A DNA stretch of 14,712 nucleotides, from positions 1 to 14,712 of the forward strand of contig CAZTAS010000168.1 of assembly GCA_964611635.1 (NCBI GenBank), read 5' to 3'. Source of the stretch: JAFDED01 sp964611635. GTDB taxonomy: Bacteria > Desulfobacterota > JAFDED01. Shown piece by piece: positions 1-7,088 of the stretch (positions are counted from its first letter, which is position 1; each line of letters begins with the position of its first letter). The notes beneath the pieces are model-generated. The model did not search any database and had not been told where the DNA came from. It worked only from the letters and a program-made list of their open reading frames with translations. A program made the translations under genes and the position numbers.

Positions 1-1348
1 CCAATTTTCTGCGGAGGGTGTTCAGGCCGATATCCAGCAGTTTGGCTGTCCGCATTTTATTTCTGCCTGTCTCCTCGTAAGCCCTGAGAATATGAGCCTT
101 TTCCGCCTCCGCAAGGGAAACAATCGGACCATCGCTTTTTTGCCCTTCCCCTTTCAGCATCCTTTTTCGGCTTTGTAAATAAGAAGGAAGAAAATTGGCT
201 GATATTGGTCTGCCTTGTGCCAGGTTTACGGCAGATTGTATAATGGACCGTAGTTCTCTGATGTTCCCGGGATAGTCATAATCCATAAGTGTGGATAAAG
301 CCAGCTCCTCTATTCCTCTGTCTTGGCGAACGCCACAGAATTCCTCTAAGAATTTGTTTATCAACAAAGGAATGTCTTCTTTCCTTTCTCTGAGGGGCGG
401 AAGGTAAAGCCAAGCGCCCTTGAGACGATAATAGAGATCTTTCCGGAACATATGTCGGTTCATTAATTGCTCCAGATCAGCGTTTGTGGCGGCGATAAAG
501 CGAACATCCGTTTTTTGAGCATGGCTGGTTCCCAATTTTATGAATTCCCCTTCCTGAAGCACCCTCAGCAGTTTCCCTTGCAATTCAAGGGGCAGGGTGC
601 CGATCTCATCCAAGAATAGAGTCCCATGGTTGGTAGACTCAATGTACCCTTTCCGGTCCTTTTCAGCGCCTGTAAATGCTCCCTTTGTATGCCCAAAAAA
701 CTCCGCGTTGAATAGGGTCTCTGTATGGGAGGCCATATTGACCGGGGTAAAGGGATATTTTGCTCTGGGACTGGCCGCATGGATGGATCTGGCCAGGAGT
801 TCCTTTCCCGTACCGCTTTCTCCAGTGATCAGAATGGGGACGTTACTGTAAGCATGGAGTTCTGCCTCCTTCATGACCTTGAGCATATTGACCGATCGTG
901 AGATTATAAGGTTAAAGGCTTCACCGCATTTTAACTCGGGAATTTCCCTTTTTTCCTTGATGTCCAGGAGTTCGAGCAGTCGCTTTCTCTCCAGGGCGCG
1001 ATTTACAGCCAAGAGCAGATCATCCCTGGAAACGGGCTTGACCAGGTAATCATAGGCCCCCTTCTTCATGCATTCCACAGCGACTTTGGCGTCGTTAAGA
1101 GCCGTAATCATGATGCACTCTGTGTCAGGGCTTGCGGCTCGTATTAATTCCAGCAGCTCGATCCCATCCATCCCCTGCATGAAGACATCGATTAAGGCAA
1201 TATCAATGGCCGCCCCCTGCTCAATAACAGCAGCAGCTTTCCTGGGGTCGCTTTCTAGCTGCACATTTGTAAAGCCAGCGATGATCAAGCCTCTCTTGAG
1301 GCTATCCAGGAAATCCTGCTCATCATCAATGACGAGAATATTATGCAT
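1..1348 (-). CDS. Sigma54-dependent NtrC-family response regulator (C-terminus cut by window edge)
   Basis: A transcriptional activator that would receive phosphate from the adjacent kinase and remodel sigma54 RNA polymerase. My reverse-strand translation gives 449 codons without a stop. The receiver domain spans about residues 1-120, with an acidic pair D8/D9, phospho-acceptor D54 (IDVFMQGMDG) and the lysine of YLVKPVS. The AAA+ domain follows: Walker A GESGTGKE at about 176-183, an intact GAFTGA sigma54-contact loop at 223-228, Walker B FLDEIG near 245-250, and the FRKDLYYRL and GNIRELRS motifs. A Fis-type helix-turn-helix (RNKMRTAKLLDIGLNTLRRKL, about 429-449) reaches the edge, so only a few residues are missing. 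The ATG at 1348 follows a GAGG ribosome binding site. The gene lies 48 bp downstream of the histidine kinase, on the same strand, so the two are probably cotranscribed. The exact target promoters cannot be told from the sequence. Confidence 0.95.
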   Translation of the reverse strand, partial: MHNILVIDDEQDFLDSLKRGLIIAGFTNVQLESDPRKAAAVIEQGAAIDIALIDVFMQGMDGIELLELIRAASPDTECIMITALNDAKVAVECMKKGAYDYLVKPVSRDDLLLAVNRALERKRLLELLDIKEKREIPELKCGEAFNLIISRSVNMLKVMKEAELHAYSNVPILITGESGTGKELLARSIHAASPRAKYPFTPVNMASHTETLFNAEFFGHTKGAFTGAEKDRKGYIESTNHGTLFLDEIGTLPLELQGKLLRVLQEGEFIKLGTSHAQKTDVRFIAATNADLEQLMNRHMFRKDLYYRLKGAWLYLPPLRERKEDIPLLINKFLEEFCGVRQDRGIEELALSTLMDYDYPGNIRELRSIIQSAVNLAQGRPISANFLPSYLQSRKRMLKGEGQKSDGPIVSLAEAEKAHILRAYEETGRNKMRTAKLLDIGLNTLRRKL

Positions 1349-1396
1349 TGGAATATCCTCTATTTAATGTTTCGATTGACATGCCAGCCGACCCTG

Positions 1397-3475
1397 CTAC
1401 TGATTTCGGGACAGCGGGTTGCCGTCGGGTACTATTACCCGGAAGGTGCTCCCTTTACCGGGCTCACTTTCGACTTCGATGTGCCCCCCTAAACTCTCGA
1501 TGAGGTTTTGACAGATATACAGGCCAAGACCGGTTCCCGTCCCGTACGATTTGTCGGTAAAGAAGGGATCAAATATTTTCCCCCTGTTTTTTTCGTCAAT
1601 ACCGCTACCGTTGTCACTAACCTCGATAATCACATGATCCCGCCGTGTGCCCTCTTGTCTTACATTAATACTCACCCAGGAATCCTCTTTATCTGCAGCA
1701 TGGGCAGCATTAATCACGAGGTTGATCAGTATCTGCTCTAAAGCCTCGGGATTGGTTAAGATCTTGGGCAGGGCCTCGGGAATATCCACTGTAAGGGATT
1801 TAACTTTCTTAGTAACCTCGGACTGGCAAATGGCAATACCCTTCTCAATCAAATACTTGAGGTCGGCCCAATGCTTTTCTTCCTTGCCCTTCATTATGGT
1901 AAATTCTCTCAACCTGGATACGATGGCGTTGATCCGGCTGGAACCATGCTCCATGTTGTCTAGGAGTGTAAATATATCCTTTCGGAACTCCGGATAGGAC
2001 ATGCCGAATAATTCAAAATCCTGGTGGGACTCTGCATAATCATCAATTATGGATATTATTTCCTGCAAGTAATCCCGCATGATGGGAATGTTGAAGGTGA
2101 TGAAGTTGTTGGGGTTATTAATCTCATGGGTAATACCTGATAACAGAAGACCGATGGAAGCCAGTTTTTCGCTCTGTGTGACTTGTTTTTGTAATAATTT
2201 TGATTCTGTGATGTCACTTATGCGAACAATGGCACCCTCCTCTGCGCCAGCCTTAACAGGATAGATGGCAACTTGTTCAAACCTTTCGGAGTCCATACGG
2301 CCCATTCTTTCTATAGTTAAAGCCTCACCATTTGAAATTGCCTGTACAATATTACATCCATCACACGGACTGAATCTTCCATGGAATGCCCGATGGCATG
2401 GCTTGTCGATGAAATCTCCATATTCAGGGAGCTTATAGTACTCCTTAGCTGCAATGTTGAGCATCATCACCGATAGATCCTTATCTAACATGATCAGAGG
2501 ATCTGAAATCCCTTCAAAGACCATCCTGAGCATGGCTTTACTTTTCTGGAGTTTTTTCTCTGACCGCGTGCGCTCTTCTATTTCCAGCTTAAGTTGCTTG
2601 TTTGACATCCTCAATTCGGTGGTACGCTCCTCCACCCTTTGTTCCAGTTCTGCATGAGCTTTTTGCAGCGCCTCCTCGCTTTGCTTCAGATTTCTAAACA
2701 ACAGGGTATAAGGCCTAGCCAGGCCCGTCTCGATAATGGCTTTGTAGATGAGATAAAAGGAAATAATTTTGAGATAGTGACCTATCAAATTGGGAAGGCC
2801 GTAAGCGTGAACGTATAATGTGAAAGCTAATTCCGAAACTATGGTTAAAATGATGGATGCGATCAATAATCGTAATACGATCGTATCAAACTCGCGACGC
2901 TTTTTAAACAATGTGGCAATTGAAGCAAATAGAAAAAGAGAGATAATATACTCACTAATCTTTTTAAAAGGAGTCAATCCCATCCCTTCAACAAAGCATT
3001 CAGGGAAGAGGTTCCAATAGAAAATAGACCCCAGTAAAAGGGAGATGGCTAAGCTATAGCCGAGAAAGACGAAATTCGTTTTCAGCCCACGGCCAAGAAA
3101 AAAAGGGGCTATAAGAAAAGAGAGGCTTTCCATATATCGGGCTGTAATCCACAATTGGGTAGGCAAATTTGTACCATATCCCTGAAAGACACCCATGCCT
3201 TTGTAGGAAAGTGTGTGAATCAGATCCAGACTACCAACGAACAGGTAAGCGATGCCGATGAAAAGCAGGTAAGTATTATCCAGGAAACGACGCGAGTTCC
3301 AGGCAAGCATGAAAATGCCGCAGGCTACGACAATGCTAAATATCTCAGCGAGACAGTGAAAAAGGAGGTAACTGTGAAGTATAGTGAGGTAAAGCCCGAA
3401 CAGAAGTAATATACTTAAAAGTATTTTCAGGTAGCTCTTTTTTTCTATCGTCAGGATCTCCTTTACCATTGACAC
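1397..3475 (-). CDS. MASE3 and PAS domain sensor histidine kinase
   Basis: A membrane sensor kinase of 692 aa, the presumed partner of the downstream NtrC-type regulator. Residues about 15-255 are a multi-span hydrophobic region with the MASE3-like signature LDLIHTLSYKGMG...NLPTQLWITARYMESLSF. A coiled coil follows (about 262-305). A PAS domain (about 308-430) has three closely spaced cysteines (KPCHRAFHGRFSPCDGC), which might bind a metal or respond to redox. The catalytic core is complete: H-box SGITHEINNPNNF with phospho-acceptor H450, N-box NLVINAAHAA near 585-594, G1 SDNGSGI near 620, F-box FDPFF, and G2 GTGLGLYICQ. The frame opens at GTG 3475 or ATG 3469. Neither has a clear ribosome binding site, and an in-frame TGA lies a few codons upstream, so no longer start exists. 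The stop is TAG. The ligand is unknown. Confidence 0.95.
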   Translation of the reverse strand: MSMVKEILTIEKKSYLKILLSILLLFGLYLTILHSYLLFHCLAEIFSIVVACGIFMLAWNSRRFLDNTYLLFIGIAYLFVGSLDLIHTLSYKGMGVFQGYGTNLPTQLWITARYMESLSFLIAPFFLGRGLKTNFVFLGYSLAISLLLGSIFYWNLFPECFVEGMGLTPFKKISEYIISLFLFASIATLFKKRREFDTIVLRLLIASIILTIVSELAFTLYVHAYGLPNLIGHYLKIISFYLIYKAIIETGLARPYTLLFRNLKQSEEALQKAHAELEQRVEERTTELRMSNKQLKLEIEERTRSEKKLQKSKAMLRMVFEGISDPLIMLDKDLSVMMLNIAAKEYYKLPEYGDFIDKPCHRAFHGRFSPCDGCNIVQAISNGEALTIERMGRMDSERFEQVAIYPVKAGAEEGAIVRISDITESKLLQKQVTQSEKLASIGLLLSGITHEINNPNNFITFNIPIMRDYLQEIISIIDDYAESHQDFELFGMSYPEFRKDIFTLLDNMEHGSSRINAIVSRLREFTIMKGKEEKHWADLKYLIEKGIAICQSEVTKKVKSLTVDIPEALPKILTNPEALEQILINLVINAAHAADKEDSWVSINVRQEGTRRDHVIIEVSDNGSGIDEKNRGKIFDPFFTDKSYGTGTGLGLYICQNLIESLGGHIEVESEPGKGSTFRVIVPDGNPLSRNQ

Positions 3476-3479
3476 GAAT

Positions 3480-3710
3480 AACGAAAATGGGAAATTGGCT
3501 CAAATCGCCTCAAAGAGCCGGAAAATACAGATGTTAATAGTTCCTTCTTCGGCGGCGACTCCCTGGGCGCTTCAAACCTGATGATACCCCTTGTGTTCTT
3601 CCTCTCCCCGACGGATACAAAAATACTCAAGATCCTGGATGCCATAAACCGGTCGCCAGAGAATAAAGGACCTTCCATTAGGATAGGACTAGCCCTCGCT
3701 CCAAGCTATC
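3480..3710. other. Unassigned stretch between kinase and rhodanese
   Basis: About 230 bp without a recognised gene. The plus strand is open from just after a TAA near 3479 and could read ...FFGGDSLGASNLMIPLVFF... The minus strand also has an open frame, 3463-3678, that overlaps the kinase start. Neither resembles a family I know and neither has a good ribosome binding site. A gene relic is possible. This segment must hold any promoter of the kinase-regulator pair, but I see no convincing -35/-10 in it. Confidence 0.3.
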
Positions 3711-4034
3711 TCATGATCCTAAAATCGGGTATCCCACATTTTTCCAGCCCTCGACTCCTCCACCGAGCACCTTTACATTATCATATCCTTCTTGTTTATA
3801 TTTTGCTGCCTGACCGGCAGCCGACGCTTCGTTGGTTCAGGCACAGTAGAAAATGATCTCATGATCCTTCGGCAAGGCAGACAGTCTTGATTTGAATTCT
3901 GTGAGAGAAATCGCGCCTTCCAGATGAACCCTCTTATATTTCTCTTCATCATCATATGCGCAGACAAGCAGTGCCGAGCCGGAAGTTACTTTTCGCCTGA
4001 CCTCTTCTGGAGAAATACGGATTGGTTCTTCCAT
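3711..4034 (-). CDS. Rhodanese-domain sulfurtransferase, predicted selenoprotein (TGA at codon 66 read as Sec)
   Basis: A single-domain rhodanese, a family that moves sulfane sulfur on an active-site cysteine. The ATG at 4034 has a strong AAGGAG ribosome binding site. Codons 1-65 are a rhodanese N-terminal half (ISPEEVRRKV, AYDDEEKYKRVHLEGAISL) ending in the active-site strand EIIFYCA. The next codon, 3839-3837, is TGA. The same frame then continues for 41 codons as the rest of the fold (TNEASAAGQAAKYK, YDNVKVLGGGVEGWKNVGYP) to TGA at 3713-3711. The total is 107 residues, the usual length for a one-domain rhodanese, while stopping at the first TGA would remove half the fold. The motif is C64-A-U66, two residues after the canonical cysteine. 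A SECIS-like hairpin lies just downstream. Sec-containing rhodanese-related proteins are known from deltaproteobacteria. The alternative is a point-mutated pseudogene; the hairpin argues against it. Confidence 0.82.
3805..3821 (-). promoter_or_regulatory. Candidate bacterial SECIS element
   Basis: On the coding strand, GCTGCC GGTCA GGCAGC forms a perfect 6-bp GC-rich stem with a 5-nt apical loop, GGUCA. The stem begins 15 nt after the in-frame TGA and the loop begins 21 nt after it. The Escherichia coli fdhF SECIS also exposes GGUC in its apical loop, about 18 nt after UGA, and SelB contacts that loop. The hairpin lies inside the coding sequence, as expected for bacterial SECIS elements. No bulged U equivalent to that of fdhF was identified. 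Confidence 0.75.
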
Positions 4035-4311
4035 TTTCTCTCCTTTTTTCTATAAGTTACATCGACTTGATTTTGCTTTCTTTTTGGCCAAATACTTTTC
4101 GGGTAGATTCTAACCGGCATAAAGAATTTTCCCCTTCTCAGATTTCATTGAATGCCGATTGAAACCTTCGAGAGACAGCCCAAGAAATATCAGCCTTGTC
4201 CCCTCTCTCTCCCAGAAATAGATTGCCCTGTATAGAAAGTTGTCAAATTTGAATCTTGTCTCGAATTTTATGGTAGTATGGTATGATATGAAATTGTGCG
4301 ATTGTCAAGAG
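4035..4311. other. Upstream region of the rhodanese; weak promoter candidate
   Basis: No gene was seen here. On the minus strand a TTGACA (4246-4241) is followed after 18 nt by TCTATT (4222-4217), a possible sigma70-type promoter about 180 nt upstream of the rhodanese start. A second TTGACA lies farther upstream without a clear -10. This is a weak call based only on consensus resemblance. Confidence 0.25.
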
Positions 4312-4322
4312 GAAAATGCTTA
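4312..4322 (+). repeat. Left target-site duplication GAAAATGCTTA
   Basis: Perfect 11-bp direct repeat of 4793-4803. The two copies abut the outer ends of a pair of terminal inverted repeats, as expected for a duplicated insertion site. Confidence 0.8.
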
Positions 4323-4416
4323 CAGGACTTTCCCCAAAGTATAATATGAATTTGCAAAAATCTTTTTGATTTCAGCGACATAGATCGATTTAAAAGTGAA
4401 AATGGCATTTATTGCA

Positions 4417-4471
4417 TATGGCACAGGCGTCTCACCCGTGAGAACAAACATGGGCAAGATGACCATGCCAC
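4417..4471. repeat. Double imperfect palindrome (dispersed-repeat type)
   Basis: Two consecutive 19-bp hairpins: CACAGGCGTCTCACCCGTG (4422-4440) and CATGGGCAAGATGACCATG (4449-4467). Each has one or two broken pairs relative to a perfect palindrome. They are enclosed by a short outer inverted repeat, TGGC...GCCA. The paired-hairpin layout suggests a dispersed non-coding repeat that has begun to decay. It lies wholly inside the TIR element. Confidence 0.5.
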
Positions 4472-4529
4472 AGAAAGTAGAATGGTTCAAGGATCAAGGT
4501 TAAAAAGCAGAAATCCTTTAATCTTTGCT

Positions 4530-4708
4530 GGGTAGCACACCATGCCCGAGCTTGCTAGGGCTTGGTGTGTGCCGCAGGCACAGGAGAAATAGGACGTTAG
4601 CTTGCAGTGGTCCTCCTGGTTGAGTAGTCATTATAGGATCTATCCCGTGTTCTCCCGTGCTTCGCACACACCTAGCCTCCACTTCGTTCAGGCAAGGTGT
4701 GCTACCCC
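4530..4708. repeat. Inverted pair of REP-like structured repeats (REPIN/BIME-like)
   Basis: The left arm begins GGGTAGCACACCATGCC. The right arm, read on the opposite strand, begins GGGTAGCACACCTTGCC, and similarity continues about 55 nt inward through GGCTNGGTGTGTGC and GGGAGAA-like blocks. Each arm folds on itself: GCACACC pairs with GGTGTGTGC, and a second small hairpin follows (TGTGCC GCA GGCACA on the left, GTGC GAA GCAC on the right). A GTAG tetranucleotide before a hairpin, present twice in inverted orientation, is the layout of REP doublets mobilised by RAYT transposases. No RAYT gene is in the window. Confidence 0.55.
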
Positions 4709-4792
4709 AACCAATTAATTCCTTTTTAGCTTGAAGACAAGCATCCTCTGACAACAACCGATTTTAATTTGGAATTTTTGGGGAATGTCCTG

Positions 4793-4803
4793 GAAAATGC
4801 TTA
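4793..4803 (+). repeat. Right target-site duplication GAAAATGCTTA
   Basis: Perfect copy of 4312-4322, immediately after the right inverted repeat of the 470-bp element. Confidence 0.8.
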
Positions 4804-4846
4804 AAATTAAAACAAAAAATTTCCTTTGATAATTTAAGTAAAGATA

Positions 4847-5056
4847 TCAGCAGACCTCCAGAACCATTCTGATCCCCAATGTTATCATATCATCCCAGGC
4901 TAGCCCTCCATTAAGACACAACAGCTCAATCATAAGACCTAGACTGCTAAACATCATTTCATATTCATCCAATTCATCCCTAATTCCACGTGCCTAATAA
5001 GGATCTAAGACTAGTGGCACAGAGATTTTTTCCCTATTTATATTTTCCATGCTCAT
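4847..5056 (-). pseudogene. Small ORF interrupted by one in-frame TAG (69 codons)
   Basis: An ATG at 5056 follows an excellent ribosome binding site (AGGAGGTG, 3 nt before the ATG). The frame gives MSMENINREKISVPLVLDPY, then TAG (4996-4994), then 48 further codons beginning ARGIRDELDEYEMMFSSLGL and ending at TGA (4849-4847). The second half is acidic and partly hydrophobic and looks protein-like, but I recognise no family. Possible readings are a decayed small gene, a real 20-aa peptide, or UAG readthrough (suppression or pyrrolysine). At least two solid genes here, the kinase and the HD-GYP regulator, end in TAG, so UAG does act as a stop. A decaying transposase lies next door, so loss of function is the default reading. 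Confidence 0.4.
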
Positions 5057-5190
5057 TTTCACCTCCTAATGAATGCCCGCTCCTTATAACCTCAAAAAAA
5101 AGGATTACCAAAAGACGAAAAATCACCCTAAAAAGCAAACCCCTTGCAGTTGCACCATGGATGTGAATTTAGTGCCGGCAGGGTGTCCCA

Positions 5191-5604
5191 ATGGCATTTG
5201 TAAGTGTGATGGAGGCAAAATCTTCCACTGCAGAGATCCATAAGTATGTTCGGGTAGTGGAGAACCGGCGCCAAAAAGGATAATCCATCCAGCGGGTGAT
5301 CGCCAAACTGGGAAACGTCAAGCGACTTCAGAAGGATATCAAAAAGATCGTCAATGGACGTCTCAAGGCATTGAGCGAGAGGCCGATAGTATTTGCTGAG
5401 GATTGCTCGGCCTTGTGCACGCTGGAGTTCGGAGTGCGCTATGCGGAGGAAGCTCTGTGGAAGCTGCTAGAACTGGATCGAGTGGTAAGGCTCAGATGGA
5501 GCCCCGGCGTGCTGAGCTGGACTATTAGCTATGGATACGATACATCGTATGTCGCAACTCTGTGGTGGCCCAGTGGCAAAAGGAGAGTCAGTAAAGGGAT
5601 CTGA
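5191..5604 (+). pseudogene. IS1634-like transposase, N-terminal relic
   Basis: From ATG 5191 the frame reads MAFVSVMEAKSS...IHKYVRVVENRRQKG, stops at TAA (5281-5283), and continues in the same frame as SIQRVIAKLGNVKRLQKDI...ALCTLEFGVRYAEEALWKLLELDR. This matches the usual start of IS1634-family (IS4 superfamily) transposases: a YVRVVENRR block, QRVIAxLG, and a GVRYxxExLW block. After about codon 100 the similarity is lost, and the frame ends at 5604 without the DDE catalytic core. The gene is therefore nonsense-mutated and 3'-deleted. No terminal inverted repeats were identified around it. Confidence 0.65.
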
Positions 5605-5822
5605 GAGAATTGGAGTAGCAGTGATGAAGGTTGGCCAGGAGCACTATGGCTACGTCACAGAACCTACTTTTTGGCAACAAAGGAATCAAAAAGCTGTGGG
5701 GATTAATCCGTTGCCATGTATTCTGATCGAGCAAGGTTGAATAAAATAAGAAGATGTGATGACAATAAAAAAATAAATCTTATAATATCATTGTGTTACG
5801 AAATTAAGTGTTGAATGTTGAT
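5605..5822. other. Non-coding stretch after the transposase relic
   Basis: A plus-strand open frame (5531-5740) overlaps the relic in another phase and reads ...RIGVAVMKVGQEHYGYVTEP... I do not recognise it and see no ribosome binding site. A small dyad (TGTTGAT...ATCAACA, 5815-5834) spans the stop codon of the amidohydrolase but lacks a T-run. Nothing else was seen. Confidence 0.3.
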
Positions 5823-7088
5823 TTATCGATCAACAACTATCTGCCCACCCTTGATGACCTTGCGGATCTTGCTCTGATCCTGAAGAATACTCAAATCCTC
5901 CATAGGATCTCCATCTACCACAAGAATGTCTGCCAGTTTGCCAGACTCTATTGTTCCAAGGTCCTCCGCCAGCCCACAGGCCTCTGCAGCATTCCGTGTA
6001 GCGGCCACAAGGACATCCATGCAAGACATGCCAGCCTGGTTCATGGTCACAAGTTCGTCCGCATTTTCTCCATGCACAAGGGTTCGGTACGTATCGCTGC
6101 CATTGGCAATTCGGACACCTTTCTGAAGGCAGCGTTGGAACGCCTTCCATACAGTTTCACGTCCCTTACGGACCGCCTGGACAGCCTCTGGAGGTTGATG
6201 GCGCCCTCTCCGCTCAAGAGCTTTTTCCGAAAACAATCCTAGGGTTGGCACAAGGTAAACGCCCTTCCGGGACAAAAGATCCAGGCATTCGTCATCAATA
6301 TCCACAAGGTGCTCAATGGTATCTACGCCAGCCTTGAGGGAAAGTTTGACTGTCTCAGGAGAGGCGGTATGGGCAGCCACCTTCAGCCCGTGAGCGTGGG
6401 CCTCATCCACAATCGTCTCCAACTCTTCAAGTGTGAAATTTCTCCACCACGGCGCCTCCACTTCCCCTCCCCAGCCGGAAGCAAAAACCTTTATGAGGTT
6501 GACACCTTCTCGGATCAAAAATCTGACCCGTTTGCGAACTTCCCAGACTCCATCCACGCAGTCCTGAGCGGTTGGAACCCATGGAGTGGCCCGGTTGACG
6601 AAGCCTAAATCGATGTGACCGGCCGTGGCGAAAACCGCTCCTGCAGACAGAATTCTTGGGCCTGGCACAAGTCCCATCTCAATGGCCCGTCGCAGTGAAA
6701 TGCTCTCCTCGCTGTTACGCGTCCCATAGCCTCCCATATCCCGGAGGGTGGTGAAGCCGGACCGCATAGATTCCATGCCGTTCCAGAAAGAATAAAAGGT
6801 TGCCAGTGTTGGTGGTGTCTTTAAGATCTCAAGCTGGAGGTTCCGATTATCCCGGATAACCGGTGTGTTGAGATGAACGTGTGCATCGATAAGTCCGGGC
6901 ATGATGGTCATCCCCCGGGCGTCGACTGTTGTGCATCCTTCAGGCACCAGGCAGTCGTGGACGGTTCCTACCCATTCAATGCGATCTCCTTTGATTAGGA
7001 CGGCAGCGTCCTTAACCGGGGGGCTCTCTGTGCCATCTATAAGCATTCCATGACTGATAAGAAAAGTTGATCTGGCCTGATACTCCAT
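5823..7088 (-). CDS. Metal-dependent amidohydrolase (imidazolonepropionase/prolidase-like)
   Basis: A 421-aa cytoplasmic hydrolase of the amidohydrolase superfamily, whose members cut amide or related bonds with one or two metals in a TIM barrel. The N-terminal strand segment (residues 1-60) ends in GLIDAHVHL, giving metal ligands H70 and H72. K200 in LIKVFASGWGGE is a candidate carboxylated lysine, H240 (KVAAHT) and H260 (DTIEHL) are further ligands, and D332 (NGSDT) is the catalytic aspartate. The C-terminal tail GTIESGKLADILVVDGDPMEDL closes the composite domain. Length and motifs fit the Xaa-Pro/arginine carboxypeptidase-like branch, but the substrate cannot be read from the sequence. The ATG at 7088 is preceded by TTGGAG at good spacing. 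The gene stands alone: both flanks are gene-poor and no operon partner is seen. Confidence 0.93.
   Translation of the reverse strand: MEYQARSTFLISHGMLIDGTESPPVKDAAVLIKGDRIEWVGTVHDCLVPEGCTTVDARGMTIMPGLIDAHVHLNTPVIRDNRNLQLEILKTPPTLATFYSFWNGMESMRSGFTTLRDMGGYGTRNSEESISLRRAIEMGLVPGPRILSAGAVFATAGHIDLGFVNRATPWVPTAQDCVDGVWEVRKRVRFLIREGVNLIKVFASGWGGEVEAPWWRNFTLEELETIVDEAHAHGLKVAAHTASPETVKLSLKAGVDTIEHLVDIDDECLDLLSRKGVYLVPTLGLFSEKALERRGRHQPPEAVQAVRKGRETVWKAFQRCLQKGVRIANGSDTYRTLVHGENADELVTMNQAGMSCMDVLVAATRNAAEACGLAEDLGTIESGKLADILVVDGDPMEDLSILQDQSKIRKVIKGGQIVVDR

Larger units (their letters stand above)
4323..4792. mobile_element. 470-bp non-autonomous TIR element (MITE-like or IS remnant)
   Basis: The element starts CAGGACTTTCCCCAAA (4323-4338) and ends TTTGGGGAATGTCCTG (4777-4792). 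These ends are inverted repeats with one mismatch in 16. Directly outside them are perfect 11-bp direct repeats (GAAAATGCTTA at 4312-4322 and 4793-4803), so inserted DNA is bounded precisely. The interior codes for no transposase. It holds a double-hairpin repeat (about 4417-4471) and a long inverted pair of structured repeats (4530-4708). An open frame on the minus strand (4518-4757) merely reads through these repeats. Duplications of 10-13 bp are typical of IS4/IS231-type elements, so the mobilising transposase may belong there; this is inference. The intact target duplication suggests a fairly recent insertion. Confidence 0.8.

Noticed and set aside
3463..3678. 71-aa minus-strand ORF overlapping the kinase start
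   Set aside because: No family resemblance, no ribosome binding site, and overlap with the start of a certain gene.
3773..3967. Minus-strand ORF overlapping the rhodanese
   Set aside because: It is out of frame with the rhodanese, which has the fold, the ribosome binding site and the motifs.
4518..4757. 79-aa minus-strand ORF
   Set aside because: It reads through the inverted REP-like arms of the 470-bp element; the sequence is explained by repeat structure, not by coding.
4994..4996. Pyrrolysine codon as a firm call
   Set aside because: TAG ends at least two intact genes in the window, no pyl genes are visible, and the small ORF has no recognised homologue.
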